DNA of 64,000 bases from Desulfuromonadales bacterium (GTDB lineage Bacteria > Desulfobacterota > JAENJC01). Of this stretch, positions 53,574-63,075 are shown one piece after another. The notes beneath the pieces are model-generated. The model saw nothing but the letters and a program-made list of their open reading frames with translations. It was not told the DNA's origin and searched no databases. The stretch's first letter is position 1. Each line of letters starts with the position of its first letter. The DNA lies in contig CAKKSC010000004.1 in assembly GCA_919902985.1 (NCBI GenBank), positions 62,001 through 126,000 on the forward strand, given 5' to 3'. Made by a program: the position numbers and the translations under genes.

Positions 53574-56214
53574 CCCCCCTCCGTTTAAAGTATTTCTCCA
53601 CCTCTACTACACAGAATACCACAGATGACAGGGCAAGGGAAAGCATCAGTTCACTCAGGGCCAGGGGCTCAGTCTTGAATATAGGGTTTAAAAACGGGAC
53701 GTATATGGTCGCCATTTGCAATATAAATGCCGCAAGAACTGCGCCAAGTAAAGGCTTGTTTGAAAATATCCCCTGGCTGAACAGCGACTGTTTTTCTGAG
53801 CGAATCGCAAGGACATGGCCAAATTGCGAAAGGCAGAGGACTGTAAATACCATTGTCTGCCAGTGAGCATGGTCGGTTTTTATTGCCCATGCCTGAACAA
53901 AAAGTGTAACTCCTGCCATGAGAAGGCCGACCCAGAGGATATGCTGCCACATCCCTCCTGCAAACAGGCCTTCTTCCGGGGGCCTCGGTTTCCTCTTCAT
54001 CACGTCCCCTTCAGCAGGCTCAACAGTCAGGGCAAGGGCAGGCGCACCGTCCGTAACCAGATTTATCCATAATATGTGAATAGGCAGAAGAGGGATGGGC
54101 AGGCCAAGAAAAGGAGCAAGAAACAATGTCCACACCTCTCCCGAATTACTGGTAAGCATGTATTTAAAGAACTTTCTTATGTTGTCGTATATCCTTCTCC
54201 CCTCCCTGACGGCCCCGACAATGGTGGCAAAGTTGTCGTTCAAGAGGATCATGTGGGCAGCCTCTTTTGAGACATCCGTCCCGGTTATCCCCATTGCAAT
54301 CCCTATATCCGCCCTTTTCAGAGCAGGAGCATCGTTGACCCCGTCACCTGTCATGGCGACATACTGGCCTTTGTCCTGTAGGGCCTTTACGATCTTCAGC
54401 TTCTGCTCAGGCGCTACCCTGGCGTAGACTCTTATATCCTCAACCTTCTTTTCAAACTCCTCCATAGAAAGCCGTTCAAGATGTGTCCCCGTTATTACCT
54501 CCCCTCCGTCATCTATTATCCCAAGCCTTCTCGCTATGGCCCTTGCAGTAATAGGGTGATCTCCTGTTATCATAACAGGTTTTATCCCGGCAGACTTGCA
54601 AAGAGCTACGGCCTCTTTTGCCTCCTCCCTCGGAGGGTCCATGATCCCTACAAGTCCCAGGAAGGTAAGACCACTCTCTACCTCTTCAGTCGCCATCTTT
54701 ACCGGGATTGCGTCCCACTTCCTTGTCCCTACGGCAAGGACTCTCAGGCCGTCGGCAGCCATCCTTTCGCTTGTCCTTATTATCTCGTCCCTGTCTATCT
54801 CCTCGACGCCATCCGACATCAGGATATTTATAGATCTGTCCAGGATGATCTCCACGCCCCCTTTTGTAAAGGAGCGATACCCGCCTTTCCGATACGTGTG
54901 CAAGGTAGTCATGCACTTCCTGTCCGAGTCAAAAGGTATCTCATAGACCCTTTCATTCTCATTTTCCAATACCATCTTTTTAAAACCGGCCTTCTCGGCT
55001 GCCATATAAAGGGCTACCTCTGTGGGATCTCCAAGGATATTGCCGCCGGCATCAGTGGCAGCATCGTTGCTGAGTGCCATGGCCTTGAGCAAGGCGTTAG
55101 GTTGAGAGCTTGAGGGGTTGAGAAGTTGAGAAATCCTATCTTCTGACCCTCTTATCTTCTCATCTTCTGGTTTATGTAATTTCCCGTCAACATATATCTC
55201 CTCTACTGTCATCTTATTAAGGGTCAGGGTTCCCGTCTTGTCCGTACATATGTATGTTACTGAACCTAATGTCTCGACAGCCGGGAGCTTCCGTATAAGG
55301 GCGTTCTGCTTTACCATCTTTCTCGCGCCCAGTGCAAGGGATATGGTGACAACGGCGGGAAGGGCCTCAGGTATGGCTGCAACAGCGAGACTGACTGCTG
55401 TTAAGAACATGAGAACAGGAGACTCGCCCCTCATTATCCCCACTGTAAAGACTATGGCGCATATGGCGAGGGCCGCGAGTGCAAGGCGTTTCCCCACTAT
55501 TGCAAGGCGCTTCTGGAGTGGGGTCTTTACCTCCTCCTCGGTCTGGAGCATTGTGGCAATCCTGCCCAGTTCCGTATCCATCCCTGTTCCCACCACAACG
55601 CCTTTCCCCCTGCCGTAGCTCACCACCGTCCCCTTGTAGGCCATGTTTTTCCTGTCCCCAAGAGGTATCATCTCGTCATGAAGCTGGGGCGTCTGCTTTT
55701 CTACAGGGACAGATTCCCCCGTAAGGGCCGCCTCCTCAACCTTAAGCTGGGCCGACTCAATGAGCCTCAAGTCTGCCGGGATGATCCTCCCTGCTTCTAA
55801 AAGAACCACATCGCCGGGGACTACATCGGAAGAAGGGATGTTTGAGGTATGACCATCCCTCAGTGCGGTGGCCGTTGGCGCCGCCATCATCTTCAGCGCC
55901 TCCATCGCCTTTTCAGCCCTGTACTCCTGAACAAATCCTATAACGGCATTTATGACAACTACCACAATTATGGCAATGGTGTCGGCCACCTCTCCCATTG
56001 CTCCTGCTATGGCGGCAGCAGCAATAAGGACAAGGATCATAAAGTCCTTGAACTGGTCAAGGAACATCCCCAGAGAGGTCTTCTTCTCCCCCTCCTTCAG
56101 TTCATTGGGCCCGTATTCTTCAAGGCGTTTCTTTGCCTCTTCTGACGAGAGTCCCTGAATGGATGTTCCCAAATCTTCAACAGCTTCCTTTAATCCTTTT
56201 TGATGCCAGCGCAC
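53554..56214 (-). CDS. P-type cation ATPase, type IIA-like (Ca2+/Mn2+)
   Basis: This 886-residue protein has ten transmembrane helices. Actuator TGES (ALTGESVPV), phosphorylation site DKTGTLTLNK (about 327), VMITGDHP, TGDGVNDAPALKRADIG and the TM4 motif IPEALPAV mark a type IIA pump. A Mn2+ riboswitch in the leader suggests that Mn2+ is exported, though Ca2+ is possible. Residues KPEDEKIRGSEDRISQLLNPSSSQPN (in pieces) are an unusual loop encoded by GAGAAGTTGA-type repeats. The GTG start follows AGGAGG. Confidence 0.9.
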   Translation of the reverse strand: MRWHQKGLKEAVEDLGTSIQGLSSEEAKKRLEEYGPNELKEGEKKTSLGMFLDQFKDFMILVLIAAAAIAGAMGEVADTIAIIVVVVINAVIGFVQEYRAEKAMEALKMMAAPTATALRDGHTSNIPSSDVVPGDVVLLEAGRIIPADLRLIESAQLKVEEAALTGESVPVEKQTPQLHDEMIPLGDRKNMAYKGTVVSYGRGKGVVVGTGMDTELGRIATMLQTEEEVKTPLQKRLAIVGKRLALAALAICAIVFTVGIMRGESPVLMFLTAVSLAVAAIPEALPAVVTISLALGARKMVKQNALIRKLPAVETLGSVTYICTDKTGTLTLNKMTVEEIYVDGKLHKPEDEKIRGSEDRISQLLNPSSSQPNALLKAMALSNDAATDAGGNILGDPTEVALYMAAEKAGFKKMVLENENERVYEIPFDSDRKCMTTLHTYRKGGYRSFTKGGVEIILDRSINILMSDGVEEIDRDEIIRTSERMAADGLRVLAVGTRKWDAIPVKMATEEVESGLTFLGLVGIMDPPREEAKEAVALCKSAGIKPVMITGDHPITARAIARRLGIIDDGGEVITGTHLERLSMEEFEKKVEDIRVYARVAPEQKLKIVKALQDKGQYVAMTGDGVNDAPALKRADIGIAMGITGTDVSKEAAHMILLNDNFATIVGAVREGRRIYDNIRKFFKYMLTSNSGEVWTLFLAPFLGLPIPLLPIHILWINLVTDGAPALALTVEPAEGDVMKRKPRPPEEGLFAGGMWQHILWVGLLMAGVTLFVQAWAIKTDHAHWQTMVFTVLCLSQFGHVLAIRSEKQSLFSQGIFSNKPLLGAVLAAFILQMATIYVPFLNPIFKTEPLALSELMLSLALSSVVFCVVEVEKYFKRRGDEKVYQ

Positions 56215-56240
56215 GAGTCCTCCTAAATTAGGTTGTTTGC

Positions 56241-56400
56241 AAAAAAAAAGACCTTTACCCGGATATTTCCAGATAAAGGTCTCGTATGTTCATTAAGGAA
56301 CCAGAGGAACCGGGCCGTATTACCGACCGTATTGACGACTCCTCACACCCGCCGGAGCGGGTTACTACTCCCCTTTACTCAATGAGTAAGGTTAAATTGT
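56241..56400 (-). promoter_or_regulatory. yybP-ykoY (Mn2+) riboswitch upstream of the P-type ATPase
   Basis: Read on the minus strand, the leader has the conserved AAAGGGGAGTAG block (around 56366-56378), a GC-rich hairpin CCCGC...GCGGG, and later ACGAGACCTTT (56271-56285). These are hallmark segments of the yybP-ykoY family, which binds Mn2+. The 3' part forms a terminator stem (56249-56282) followed by a run of Ts, the expected expression platform. The ATPase starts 27 bases on. The location matches its known use upstream of Mn2+/Ca2+ efflux pumps. Confidence 0.87.
56249..56282 (-). terminator. Riboswitch-controlled terminator
   Basis: AGACCTTTA and the inverted TAAAGGTCT bracket an inner CCGG-type segment; nine Ts follow on the minus strand (56241-56249). 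The 5' arm is shared with the riboswitch core, so ligand binding and termination should be exclusive. Confidence 0.83.
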
Positions 56401-56690
56401 AGGTAACAGTCTACAGTGTTTCTTTATGAAGTCAAGGATTTTTTAGCAAATGTATTTTATCCCGATAATCCTATTTCACAATGAGGGTATCGTATCTACC
56501 GCCCCCTTTCATTCCGATTTCATCGTTTTTTTGTCTGTTCAGCAGGGGTCAGAAATACGATTCCGGTAGATTTCTGGACATTGTTATGTACGAGGCGCCT
56601 AAGTGATTGAGGAAGCGCACATCGGATAGCCTCTTGCAATAAATGGGTATATATACTAATATCGCTACAGATTCCGAGGAAGGTGACGAT

Positions 56691-58262
56691 ATGAAGGAAG
56701 ACAGCGCTCAGAGCCAATTCACTGTCCTTGCTGTAGATGATCAGGAGCTTAATCTGGCCATACTTGAGGATTATCTTGTGCCCCTGGGTTACAGGGTCAT
56801 AAAGGCCAGAAACGGCAGGGAGGCGCTGGCACAGATAGAGTCTGCAAGACCTGACCTTGTGCTTCTCGACATCATGATGCCGGAGATTGATGGTTACGAG
56901 GTTTGCAGGAGAGTAAAGGAAAACCCGGAAAGCAGGGATATTCCTGTTGTCATGGTCACATCCCTTGAAGGGACCGAGGAGATGGTAAAGGCCCTTGAAT
57001 TTGGGGCAGATGAATTCCTGACAAAACCTGTAAACGATATAGAGATACAGGCCAGGGTAAAATCCCTCCTTAAGAAAAAGACCTTGAATGATCAACTCAA
57101 GTCCGCATATACGCATATCAATAACCTCACCCTGTTCGCTGAAAATAAGCTGGCAGAGTTGAAATTAGAGGCATTTAGTGGAGGGGAAGCCCACAAACAC
57201 CTTATAGAGCGGCTATTAAGAATCAACGAAGATGACACAACCAGCCCTACTCATATCCTTCTTGGCAAAGGAGCTGGGAAGCCGCTGGTAAACGGAGTTT
57301 TATACTACTATCAGGATGGCAGGGTCGAGACGCGTGAGGTTTCTGGCAGGCTCGAAGGAAGTTTGGGGTATACCGATAAATACTCTGATATAGAGAAGGA
57401 GTTGACTGAGTGCAGCAGTCGTATTTACAAAGGAGATGAGTGCAATACTTATCTTTGTGCAGAGATAAAAAAACAGCTGGGGGTTATAAATAACTTTATA
57501 ATATGCGATTCTAAAAAGGCAGACAGTCTGGTGGTTGCCTTTAACTACGGGAAAGAGGTCACATCACATGATGCAGATATCCTGAGGAGCTTTCTCCTCT
57601 TCTACAATGTTTTTACCACTATTTTCAGTAATATGGATGAGATTGACAGGGCCTTCAAATATCTTGTTACTGCCCTCGCCAGGGCTGCGGAGGCCAACGA
57701 CGAAGAGACAGGGAACCATATTGTCAGGGTAAACGAATACGCAAGGGTTTTGTCCGAGGAAATGAAGATGTCCACGGACTTTACCCGCGACATAGGTTTT
57801 TTTGCCCAGATGCATGATGTAGGGAAGATCCATATCCACTTCAGCCTCCTGAGGAAGCCGGGCAGTCTCACGGTTGAAGAGACGGCAATGGTGAGAGACC
57901 ACACTGTGTATGGCTCCATGATCCTTGGCGACGAGCCGAGGTTAAAGATGGCCAGGGATATCGCCCTGTGTCACCACGAACATTATGATGGAAGCGGATA
58001 TTCAAGGGGGTTGAAGGGGGAAGAGATTCCTGTCTCCGGCAGAATAGTGGCACTGGCAGATGTATATGACGCCCTGAGGTCAAAAAGGTCGTACAAACCT
58101 GCTTTTTCCCATCAAAGGACAGTTGAGATCATAACCAAAGGGGACGACAGGACGACGCCGGAACATTTTGACCCAAGAGTCCTTGAGGCGTTCATCAAAA
58201 AGGAGAAGGAGTTCGAGAGCGTTTACCATACCTTGGCAGATGATAATGACTGCCCTTCTTAG
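56691..58262 (+). CDS. Response regulator with HD-GYP domain
   Basis: The protein is 523 residues from the ATG at 56691, which has GAGGAAGGTG upstream; an ATG at 56643 lacks a site. A receiver (LVLLDIMMPEIDG) is followed by a central region of about 170 residues without a recognised domain and an HD-GYP domain (MHDVGKIHIHFSLL, HTVYGSMIL, CHHEHYDGSGYSRGLKGE). All catalytic residues seem to be present. The upstream 290 bases hold a truncated copy of the mobile-element end (GCCTCTTGCAA at 56631) and probably the promoter. Confidence 0.88.
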   Translation: MKEDSAQSQFTVLAVDDQELNLAILEDYLVPLGYRVIKARNGREALAQIESARPDLVLLDIMMPEIDGYEVCRRVKENPESRDIPVVMVTSLEGTEEMVKALEFGADEFLTKPVNDIEIQARVKSLLKKKTLNDQLKSAYTHINNLTLFAENKLAELKLEAFSGGEAHKHLIERLLRINEDDTTSPTHILLGKGAGKPLVNGVLYYYQDGRVETREVSGRLEGSLGYTDKYSDIEKELTECSSRIYKGDECNTYLCAEIKKQLGVINNFIICDSKKADSLVVAFNYGKEVTSHDADILRSFLLFYNVFTTIFSNMDEIDRAFKYLVTALARAAEANDEETGNHIVRVNEYARVLSEEMKMSTDFTRDIGFFAQMHDVGKIHIHFSLLRKPGSLTVEETAMVRDHTVYGSMILGDEPRLKMARDIALCHHEHYDGSGYSRGLKGEEIPVSGRIVALADVYDALRSKRSYKPAFSHQRTVEIITKGDDRTTPEHFDPRVLEAFIKKEKEFESVYHTLADDNDCPS

Positions 58263-58319
58263 CAATCTCCTTGTTGTCGCCTCATTTGTCGGGCACTATA
58301 CTGCATTCGGGGGAACTCA

Positions 58320-59507
58320 GTGAAACTCAATTTAGAAAGGTTAAGCTCCGTCCCTGTCCATATCCAGCAGGTTGAGATCGTGGAGAGGAAGGGGAAGGGG
58401 CACCCCGACACCATCTGCGACATGGCTGCAGAGGAGCTTTCTATAAATCTTTCCAGATACTACCTTGAAAAATTCGGGAGGGTCCTTCACCATAACGTTG
58501 ATAAATGTATCCTGGCAGGAGGGAGCAGTGACGTCACCTTTGGCGGCGGGAAGGTAACAAAACCGATATACCTACTCCTTGTTGGAAGGGCAACCTCCGA
58601 AGTGGGTGGAACTCCTGTCCCTGTGGCTGAAATGGTTGTTGAGGGTACGAGAAAATGGCTAAAAGAAACGTTCCGCTTCCTGGATGTAAATAAAAATATA
58701 GAGATAGACCACAGGATAAGGCCTGGGAGCATAGACCTTGTTGCAGCCTTTGATAAAGGGGTTGACGTGCCGCTGGCCAATGATACATCTATAGGGGTCT
58801 CCTTTTATCCGCTCTCAGAGACCGAGAGACTGGTCAGAGAAGTTGAGCTTTATCTGAACTCCAAAGAGATCAAAGAGGCCCATGCGTATATTGGCGAGGA
58901 CATAAAGGTGATGGGGGTAAGGATCAGGGATGAAATAACCCTTACTGTGGCTGTGGCGTTTATCTCCAGTCTGATCCAGTCCCTGAATGATTATATGGAG
59001 ATCAAGAGACGTGTTTCATCTCTCGTAACATCTTTTTGCAGCAGTATTACGGCCAGGAAGGTGGTGGTGGCAGTCAATACCGCTGATGTCCTGGAAAGAG
59101 AGGCAGTCTACATCACTGTCACTGGCACAAGCGCCGAGAGCGGAGACGACGGTCAGGTAGGTAGGGGAAACAGGGTAGGTGGGCTGATTACGCCTTACAG
59201 ACCCATGACACTTGAGGCCACGGCGGGGAAGAACGCCATAAGTCATGTGGGAAAGCTCTACAATATCGCAGCCCGCAATATCGCAGAGAGGGTGGCGTCG
59301 GCAGATGGAGTGGAAGAAGTATACTGCTATCTCGTAAGCCGGATAGGAAGACCTATAACCGAGCCCCAGGCAGTCGATCTGAAGGTCAGGTCAAAGCTTG
59401 ATGACAGCGATGTTAAGCAGATTATGGAAGAGGCGGTTGAGATTGAATTGAAAGGGTTGCCTTTTCTCTGGAAAAAGGTTATAAACAGGGAGTTTGAATT
59501 ATTTTAA
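58320..59507 (+). CDS. mat: S-adenosylmethionine synthetase, archaeal type
   Basis: This 395-residue enzyme makes SAM from methionine and ATP. It belongs to the archaeal-type MAT family, not to the bacterial MetK: ERKGKGHPDTICD, HHNVDKCILAGGSSDVTFGGGK, GTSAESGDDGQVGRGNRVGGLI and PYRPMTLEATAGKNAISHVGKLYN are characteristic. The GTG start follows GGGGGAAC. It is probably important for the radical SAM and methyltransferase enzymes of this organism. The zinc-ribbon gene follows after 16 bases. Confidence 0.93.
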   Translation: MKLNLERLSSVPVHIQQVEIVERKGKGHPDTICDMAAEELSINLSRYYLEKFGRVLHHNVDKCILAGGSSDVTFGGGKVTKPIYLLLVGRATSEVGGTPVPVAEMVVEGTRKWLKETFRFLDVNKNIEIDHRIRPGSIDLVAAFDKGVDVPLANDTSIGVSFYPLSETERLVREVELYLNSKEIKEAHAYIGEDIKVMGVRIRDEITLTVAVAFISSLIQSLNDYMEIKRRVSSLVTSFCSSITARKVVVAVNTADVLEREAVYITVTGTSAESGDDGQVGRGNRVGGLITPYRPMTLEATAGKNAISHVGKLYNIAARNIAERVASADGVEEVYCYLVSRIGRPITEPQAVDLKVRSKLDDSDVKQIMEEAVEIELKGLPFLWKKVINREFELF

Positions 59508-59523
59508 ATGACGGAGGTAGAGA

Positions 59524-60078
59524 ATGAAGGTATGTAAGGTTTGTCATGCTGTATGTCCTGAAAAGCACTGGCACTATGACGAGAAGCTCTATGAGGCGTA
59601 TCACGATGCGAAAGGGGTGGAAAACGTCCTGTGCGAGGGATGCCACAGGATAAAGGTGAAGGATTACAGCGGGACAGTGTACATCGAAGGCGATGTCCTT
59701 AACAAAAAGAAGGATGAACTCCTCAGGGTCATAAAGAACGAGGAGAAGATAGATTTCAGGACCCATTATCTTTCGAGGATATTCGATATAATTGATGAGA
59801 AAGACAGGCTGGTTGTCCATACCCTGAACCAGCGCCTTGCCCTGAACATCGGGATGCAGCTCAAGAAGACATATAAGGGGAAGCTGCATATACTTAAAGA
59901 GGGCGAACCCAAGTTAGGGGTGGTACGCCACGACAGCCACAAGGACGAAGTAGTTGTAACGTTTATCCAGACAGAAGAGAAGGTGAAAAAGGCGCCAGGC
60001 GGAAAGACAGCGACCAAGAAGGCCGCTGCAAAGAAGGCAACTGTAATGGGTAAAAAGGTTTCAGTAAAAAAGAAGTAA
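59524..60078 (+). CDS. Zinc-ribbon protein with Lys/Ala-rich tail (BCAM0308-like)
   Basis: In this 184-residue protein two Cys pairs (CKVCHAVC near residue 4 and CEGCHR near 38) form a likely zinc site, followed by an alpha/beta region (about 60-145) and a histone H1-like tail of Lys/Ala repeats (about 155-184). It resembles the BCAM0308 family of unknown function; a nucleic acid-binding role is suggested by the tail only. GGAGG precedes the start. Confidence 0.65.
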   Translation: MKVCKVCHAVCPEKHWHYDEKLYEAYHDAKGVENVLCEGCHRIKVKDYSGTVYIEGDVLNKKKDELLRVIKNEEKIDFRTHYLSRIFDIIDEKDRLVVHTLNQRLALNIGMQLKKTYKGKLHILKEGEPKLGVVRHDSHKDEVVVTFIQTEEKVKKAPGGKTATKKAAAKKATVMGKKVSVKKK

Positions 60079-60089
60079 GGGGAACATAG

Positions 60090-61004
60090 TTGATACTTAT
60101 ATCCCTCATAGCCCTGGGGCTTCTCTTTTTAATTCCGGGAGAGGCCCTGGCCTGGGGGCCTGCCACACATATCCATCTTGGGTCAGAGGTGCTAAGGAAT
60201 ATCACATTATTGGCCCCCTCCCTTCAGAGGCTCCTGTCCGCTTACCCCTCTGACTATCTTTACGGATGCATAGGAGCGGACATCATCTTCGGGAAGAAGT
60301 TTACTCCGTACTCCAGCCACTGCCATAACTGGAAGGTCGGAATGAAGGTACTGTCTGAAGCGGAAAGCGATTCTCAGGAGGCCTTTGCCTATGGCTACCT
60401 CAGCCATCTTGCCCAGGATATCGTGGCCCATAACTACTATATCCCAACCCAACTGGTGGCATCCTTCCAGACCAGGACACTCAGGCACACCTACTGGGAG
60501 ACCAGGTTTGACACCCATGCCGGAAGTGAAGTATGGGATATATTGAAGGACCTTGCCAAGGGGGAACATAAACGGAATGATGACCTGCTGGAAAAGGTTT
60601 TAGAGGACAACATCCTGCCGTTCAATGTTAACAGGCAGATATTTGCCAGTTGGATGATCCTCAACAGGGTGGAGCACTTGAAGAGGGTGGTCAGGGTGAT
60701 ATCCTCCATGTCCAGGTGGCCCTTGAGCATGGAGGATGTGGAAGAGTGCCGCACCCTCTCTCTTGATGCTACCATTGAGCTTCTTACGAGAAAGGACGAG
60801 GCCCAGTGTCTTAAGGTGGACCCTACCGGCAGAAAGAACCTGAATATGGCCAAGGAGATAAGGAAGAGGCTTAAAGGCCTTGAAAAAGGCCGTTCAGTGG
60901 ACAGCAGGACAAAGCATGAGATAATGGGCATCATCCAGCCGAAATTCAGGGAAGGGATATTTTCTGCTGAGGATGGTTTAGATGTTATAAGATTTCCGCA
61001 ATAA
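60090..61004 (+). CDS. Zinc-dependent phospholipase C-like protein
   Basis: In this 304-residue protein, after a signal segment (to about residue 20), AWGPATHIHLGSEVL begins the zn_dep_PLPC domain, and His/Asp residues in HCHNWKVG, YGYLSHLAQDIVAHNYY and FDTHAG fit the three-zinc site. The TTG start at 60090 has AGGGGA upstream. The 3' end overlaps the convergent GGDEF gene by 20 bases. The substrate is unknown. Confidence 0.82.
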   Translation: MILISLIALGLLFLIPGEALAWGPATHIHLGSEVLRNITLLAPSLQRLLSAYPSDYLYGCIGADIIFGKKFTPYSSHCHNWKVGMKVLSEAESDSQEAFAYGYLSHLAQDIVAHNYYIPTQLVASFQTRTLRHTYWETRFDTHAGSEVWDILKDLAKGEHKRNDDLLEKVLEDNILPFNVNRQIFASWMILNRVEHLKRVVRVISSMSRWPLSMEDVEECRTLSLDATIELLTRKDEAQCLKVDPTGRKNLNMAKEIRKRLKGLEKGRSVDSRTKHEIMGIIQPKFREGIFSAEDGLDVIRFPQ

Positions 61005-62031
61005 CGTAGCGGTTGCGCCCATGTTCCTTAGCTTTATAAAGGGCCTCATCGGCTTTAGCAACCAGCGCTTCAGGGGAGGAGGAATTGTCCGGTTTCATTG
61101 CTGCAACCCCCAGACTGATGGAAACGTGATCAGCTACAGACGAAAAAGCGTGTGTAATGTTTCTCGCCTCAACATTTGCCCTCATCTGTTCAGCAATTAC
61201 AGCTGCCCCTTTACAATCTGTGTTCGGCAGAATAACTACAAATTCTTCGCCTCCGTACCGGGCGATGAAGTCACCAGGTCTGTGCAAAGTATCGCTCAGG
61301 GTTTTAGCAACCTCCTTCAGGCAATCATCCCCCCCCTGATGGCCATAGCCGTCGTTGAACTTCTTGAAGAAGTCTATATCCAGCAGGAGCACCGAGAGCA
61401 TAGTATTTTCCCGCAACCCGATTTTCCATTCATGCTGAAGAACTTCATCAAAATGACGCCGGTTGGCAATCCCTGTTAGTCCATCCATGGTAGATAGCCT
61501 CTGTAGAATTGCATTGCTTTCCGCCAGCTTGGCGTTGCTTTCCTTAAGCTGCTCCTGAAGGATCTTCATTTCCAGATAGGCCTCATCACGCTGCAATTGG
61601 AGCAGGTAAGTCTTCGAGTGAGCGCGGATACGAGCAATAAGCTCTATCTTGTCCGGCAGTTTTACCAGATAATCGCTGGCGCCGCTTTCAAAAGCGTGAC
61701 TTTTATCCTTGGGTTCTTCCCTGGAAGAGAGGACTATTACCGGCGTTACCGATGTTGCCGGGTTGCTCCTGTAAAATCTAAGAAGGGTATATCCGTCCAC
61801 CTGCGGCATAACCAGGTCCTGGAGTATAATTGTTGGTCTGATTTCATTCGCCTTATCTATTGCTCTGGAAGGCTCCTGACAGTAGTGAAACTCTATATCT
61901 TTATCATCGGCAAGCATTCTACGTATCGCTTCTGCCACTATTGCCTGATCATCCACGAGCAGTACTACCGGATGTGATAAATTTTGGCCAACCGCAGACT
62001 CAGTTCCCTCTGACCGAACATCATTGCTCAT
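60985..62031 (-). CDS. wspR: Response regulator diguanylate cyclase (WspR-like)
   Basis: In this 348-residue protein a receiver (IILQDLVMPQVDG) is joined by a coiled coil (about 150-180) to an active GGDEF domain (RYGGEEF). The next genes on this strand upstream are cheB and a CheA-REC hybrid, the arrangement of Wsp chemosensory systems in which WspR makes cyclic di-GMP in response to surface contact. Confidence 0.88.
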   Translation of the reverse strand: MSNDVRSEGTESAVGQNLSHPVVLLVDDQAIVAEAIRRMLADDKDIEFHYCQEPSRAIDKANEIRPTIILQDLVMPQVDGYTLLRFYRSNPATSVTPVIVLSSREEPKDKSHAFESGASDYLVKLPDKIELIARIRAHSKTYLLQLQRDEAYLEMKILQEQLKESNAKLAESNAILQRLSTMDGLTGIANRRHFDEVLQHEWKIGLRENTMLSVLLLDIDFFKKFNDGYGHQGGDDCLKEVAKTLSDTLHRPGDFIARYGGEEFVVILPNTDCKGAAVIAEQMRANVEARNITHAFSSVADHVSISLGVAAMKPDNSSSPEALVAKADEALYKAKEHGRNRYVIAEIL

Positions 62032-62064
62032 ATCGATCTGGCTCCTCTCAGTTTCTGCCTATAC

Positions 62065-63075
62065 CTAACGAATGTTACTTATCATTGTTTCTGCAATTCT
62101 GTCAACCGGTAGTATCTTTACGGCAGCTTTCAGCTCAGCTGCCGCCTTTGGCATACCATATACAGCGCAAGTCTCAGCGCTCTGGGCTATGGTGAATACA
62201 CCACTGTCTTTCAACCTGAGCAATCCCTCTGCTCCGTCTCTTCCCATGCCGGTAAGAAGGGCAGCGATAGAGCGTCCAGACCAGTTGTTCAGCATACTTT
62301 CAAAAAATACATCAACAGACGGGCGATACGGTATGCCGGCAGGCTCTCGTTTATAACCCAGGGTCCCGTCTTCTTTGATAATTAAGTGATTATTTGTGCC
62401 GGCAACAAGGACCCTTCCATTGACGATGCTGTCTCCCTCCCTGGCCAGTTGTACCGGCAAGGGCGATTGCCGGTTCAGCCATTCGGCAAAGCCCGGACTA
62501 AATTGTTGATCAACGTGCTGGATAACAACAAGAGATGCCTGAAGATCTGCCGGCAATTTGGAAAGTATTTTGACAAGGGCGGCAGGACCTCCGGTAGAGG
62601 CCCCGATAGCAATCAGCCACTTGTCCGATGTCCCTGCATTTTTTGATTCCTTGAACTTAAGTGCAGGATTGCGGCGATTAGCGTCAAGCAACCTGCCTAT
62701 TGTCCGCACTTTTTTCAGAAGCTCCTCTCTCCCCTTTCCCTTTTCATCAATCCCCAGCGTAGGCGTACTCACAGCGTCAAGGGCGCCTTCTCCCATTGCC
62801 TGAAAAACAAGGGAAGCATTCTGTGTTACTGAGGCTGTGACTACCAGTATTGCGCATGGAGTTGTTGCCATGATCAGACGGGTAGCCTCCACACCGTTCA
62901 TTCCCGGCATAATGAGGTCCATAAGGATCAAATCCGGCACATCTTCAGCACAACACTTAACAGCCTCTGACCCGTTTTCTGCAATCCACGCTACTTCATA
63001 ACCCGGGAATGATACTATTATCCGTCTTAAGGCCTCTACGGCCATTTTCATATCATTAACTATAGCTATCCTCAT
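62065..63075 (-). CDS. cheB: Chemotaxis-type protein-glutamate methylesterase (CheB/WspF)
   Basis: In this 336-residue protein a receiver (LILMDLIMPGMNG, Asp about 55) is followed by a linker and the CheB methylesterase domain with the catalytic triad pieces GASTGGP (Ser), VIQHVDQQFSPGF (His) and LLTGMGRDGAEGL (Asp). It demethylates or deamidates chemoreceptors. It overlaps the CheA-like gene by 4 bases. Confidence 0.93.
   Translation of the reverse strand: MRIAIVNDMKMAVEALRRIIVSFPGYEVAWIAENGSEAVKCCAEDVPDLILMDLIMPGMNGVEATRLIMATTPCAILVVTASVTQNASLVFQAMGEGALDAVSTPTLGIDEKGKGREELLKKVRTIGRLLDANRRNPALKFKESKNAGTSDKWLIAIGASTGGPAALVKILSKLPADLQASLVVIQHVDQQFSPGFAEWLNRQSPLPVQLAREGDSIVNGRVLVAGTNNHLIIKEDGTLGYKREPAGIPYRPSVDVFFESMLNNWSGRSIAALLTGMGRDGAEGLLRLKDSGVFTIAQSAETCAVYGMPKAAAELKAAVKILPVDRIAETMISNIR

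Noticed and set aside
56520-56640. Transposase or protein fragment on the minus strand (ending ...LTPAEQTKKR)
   Set aside because: The frame continues into the antisense of the HD-GYP gene and there is no start or recognised domain; only the solo element end at 56631 is supported.
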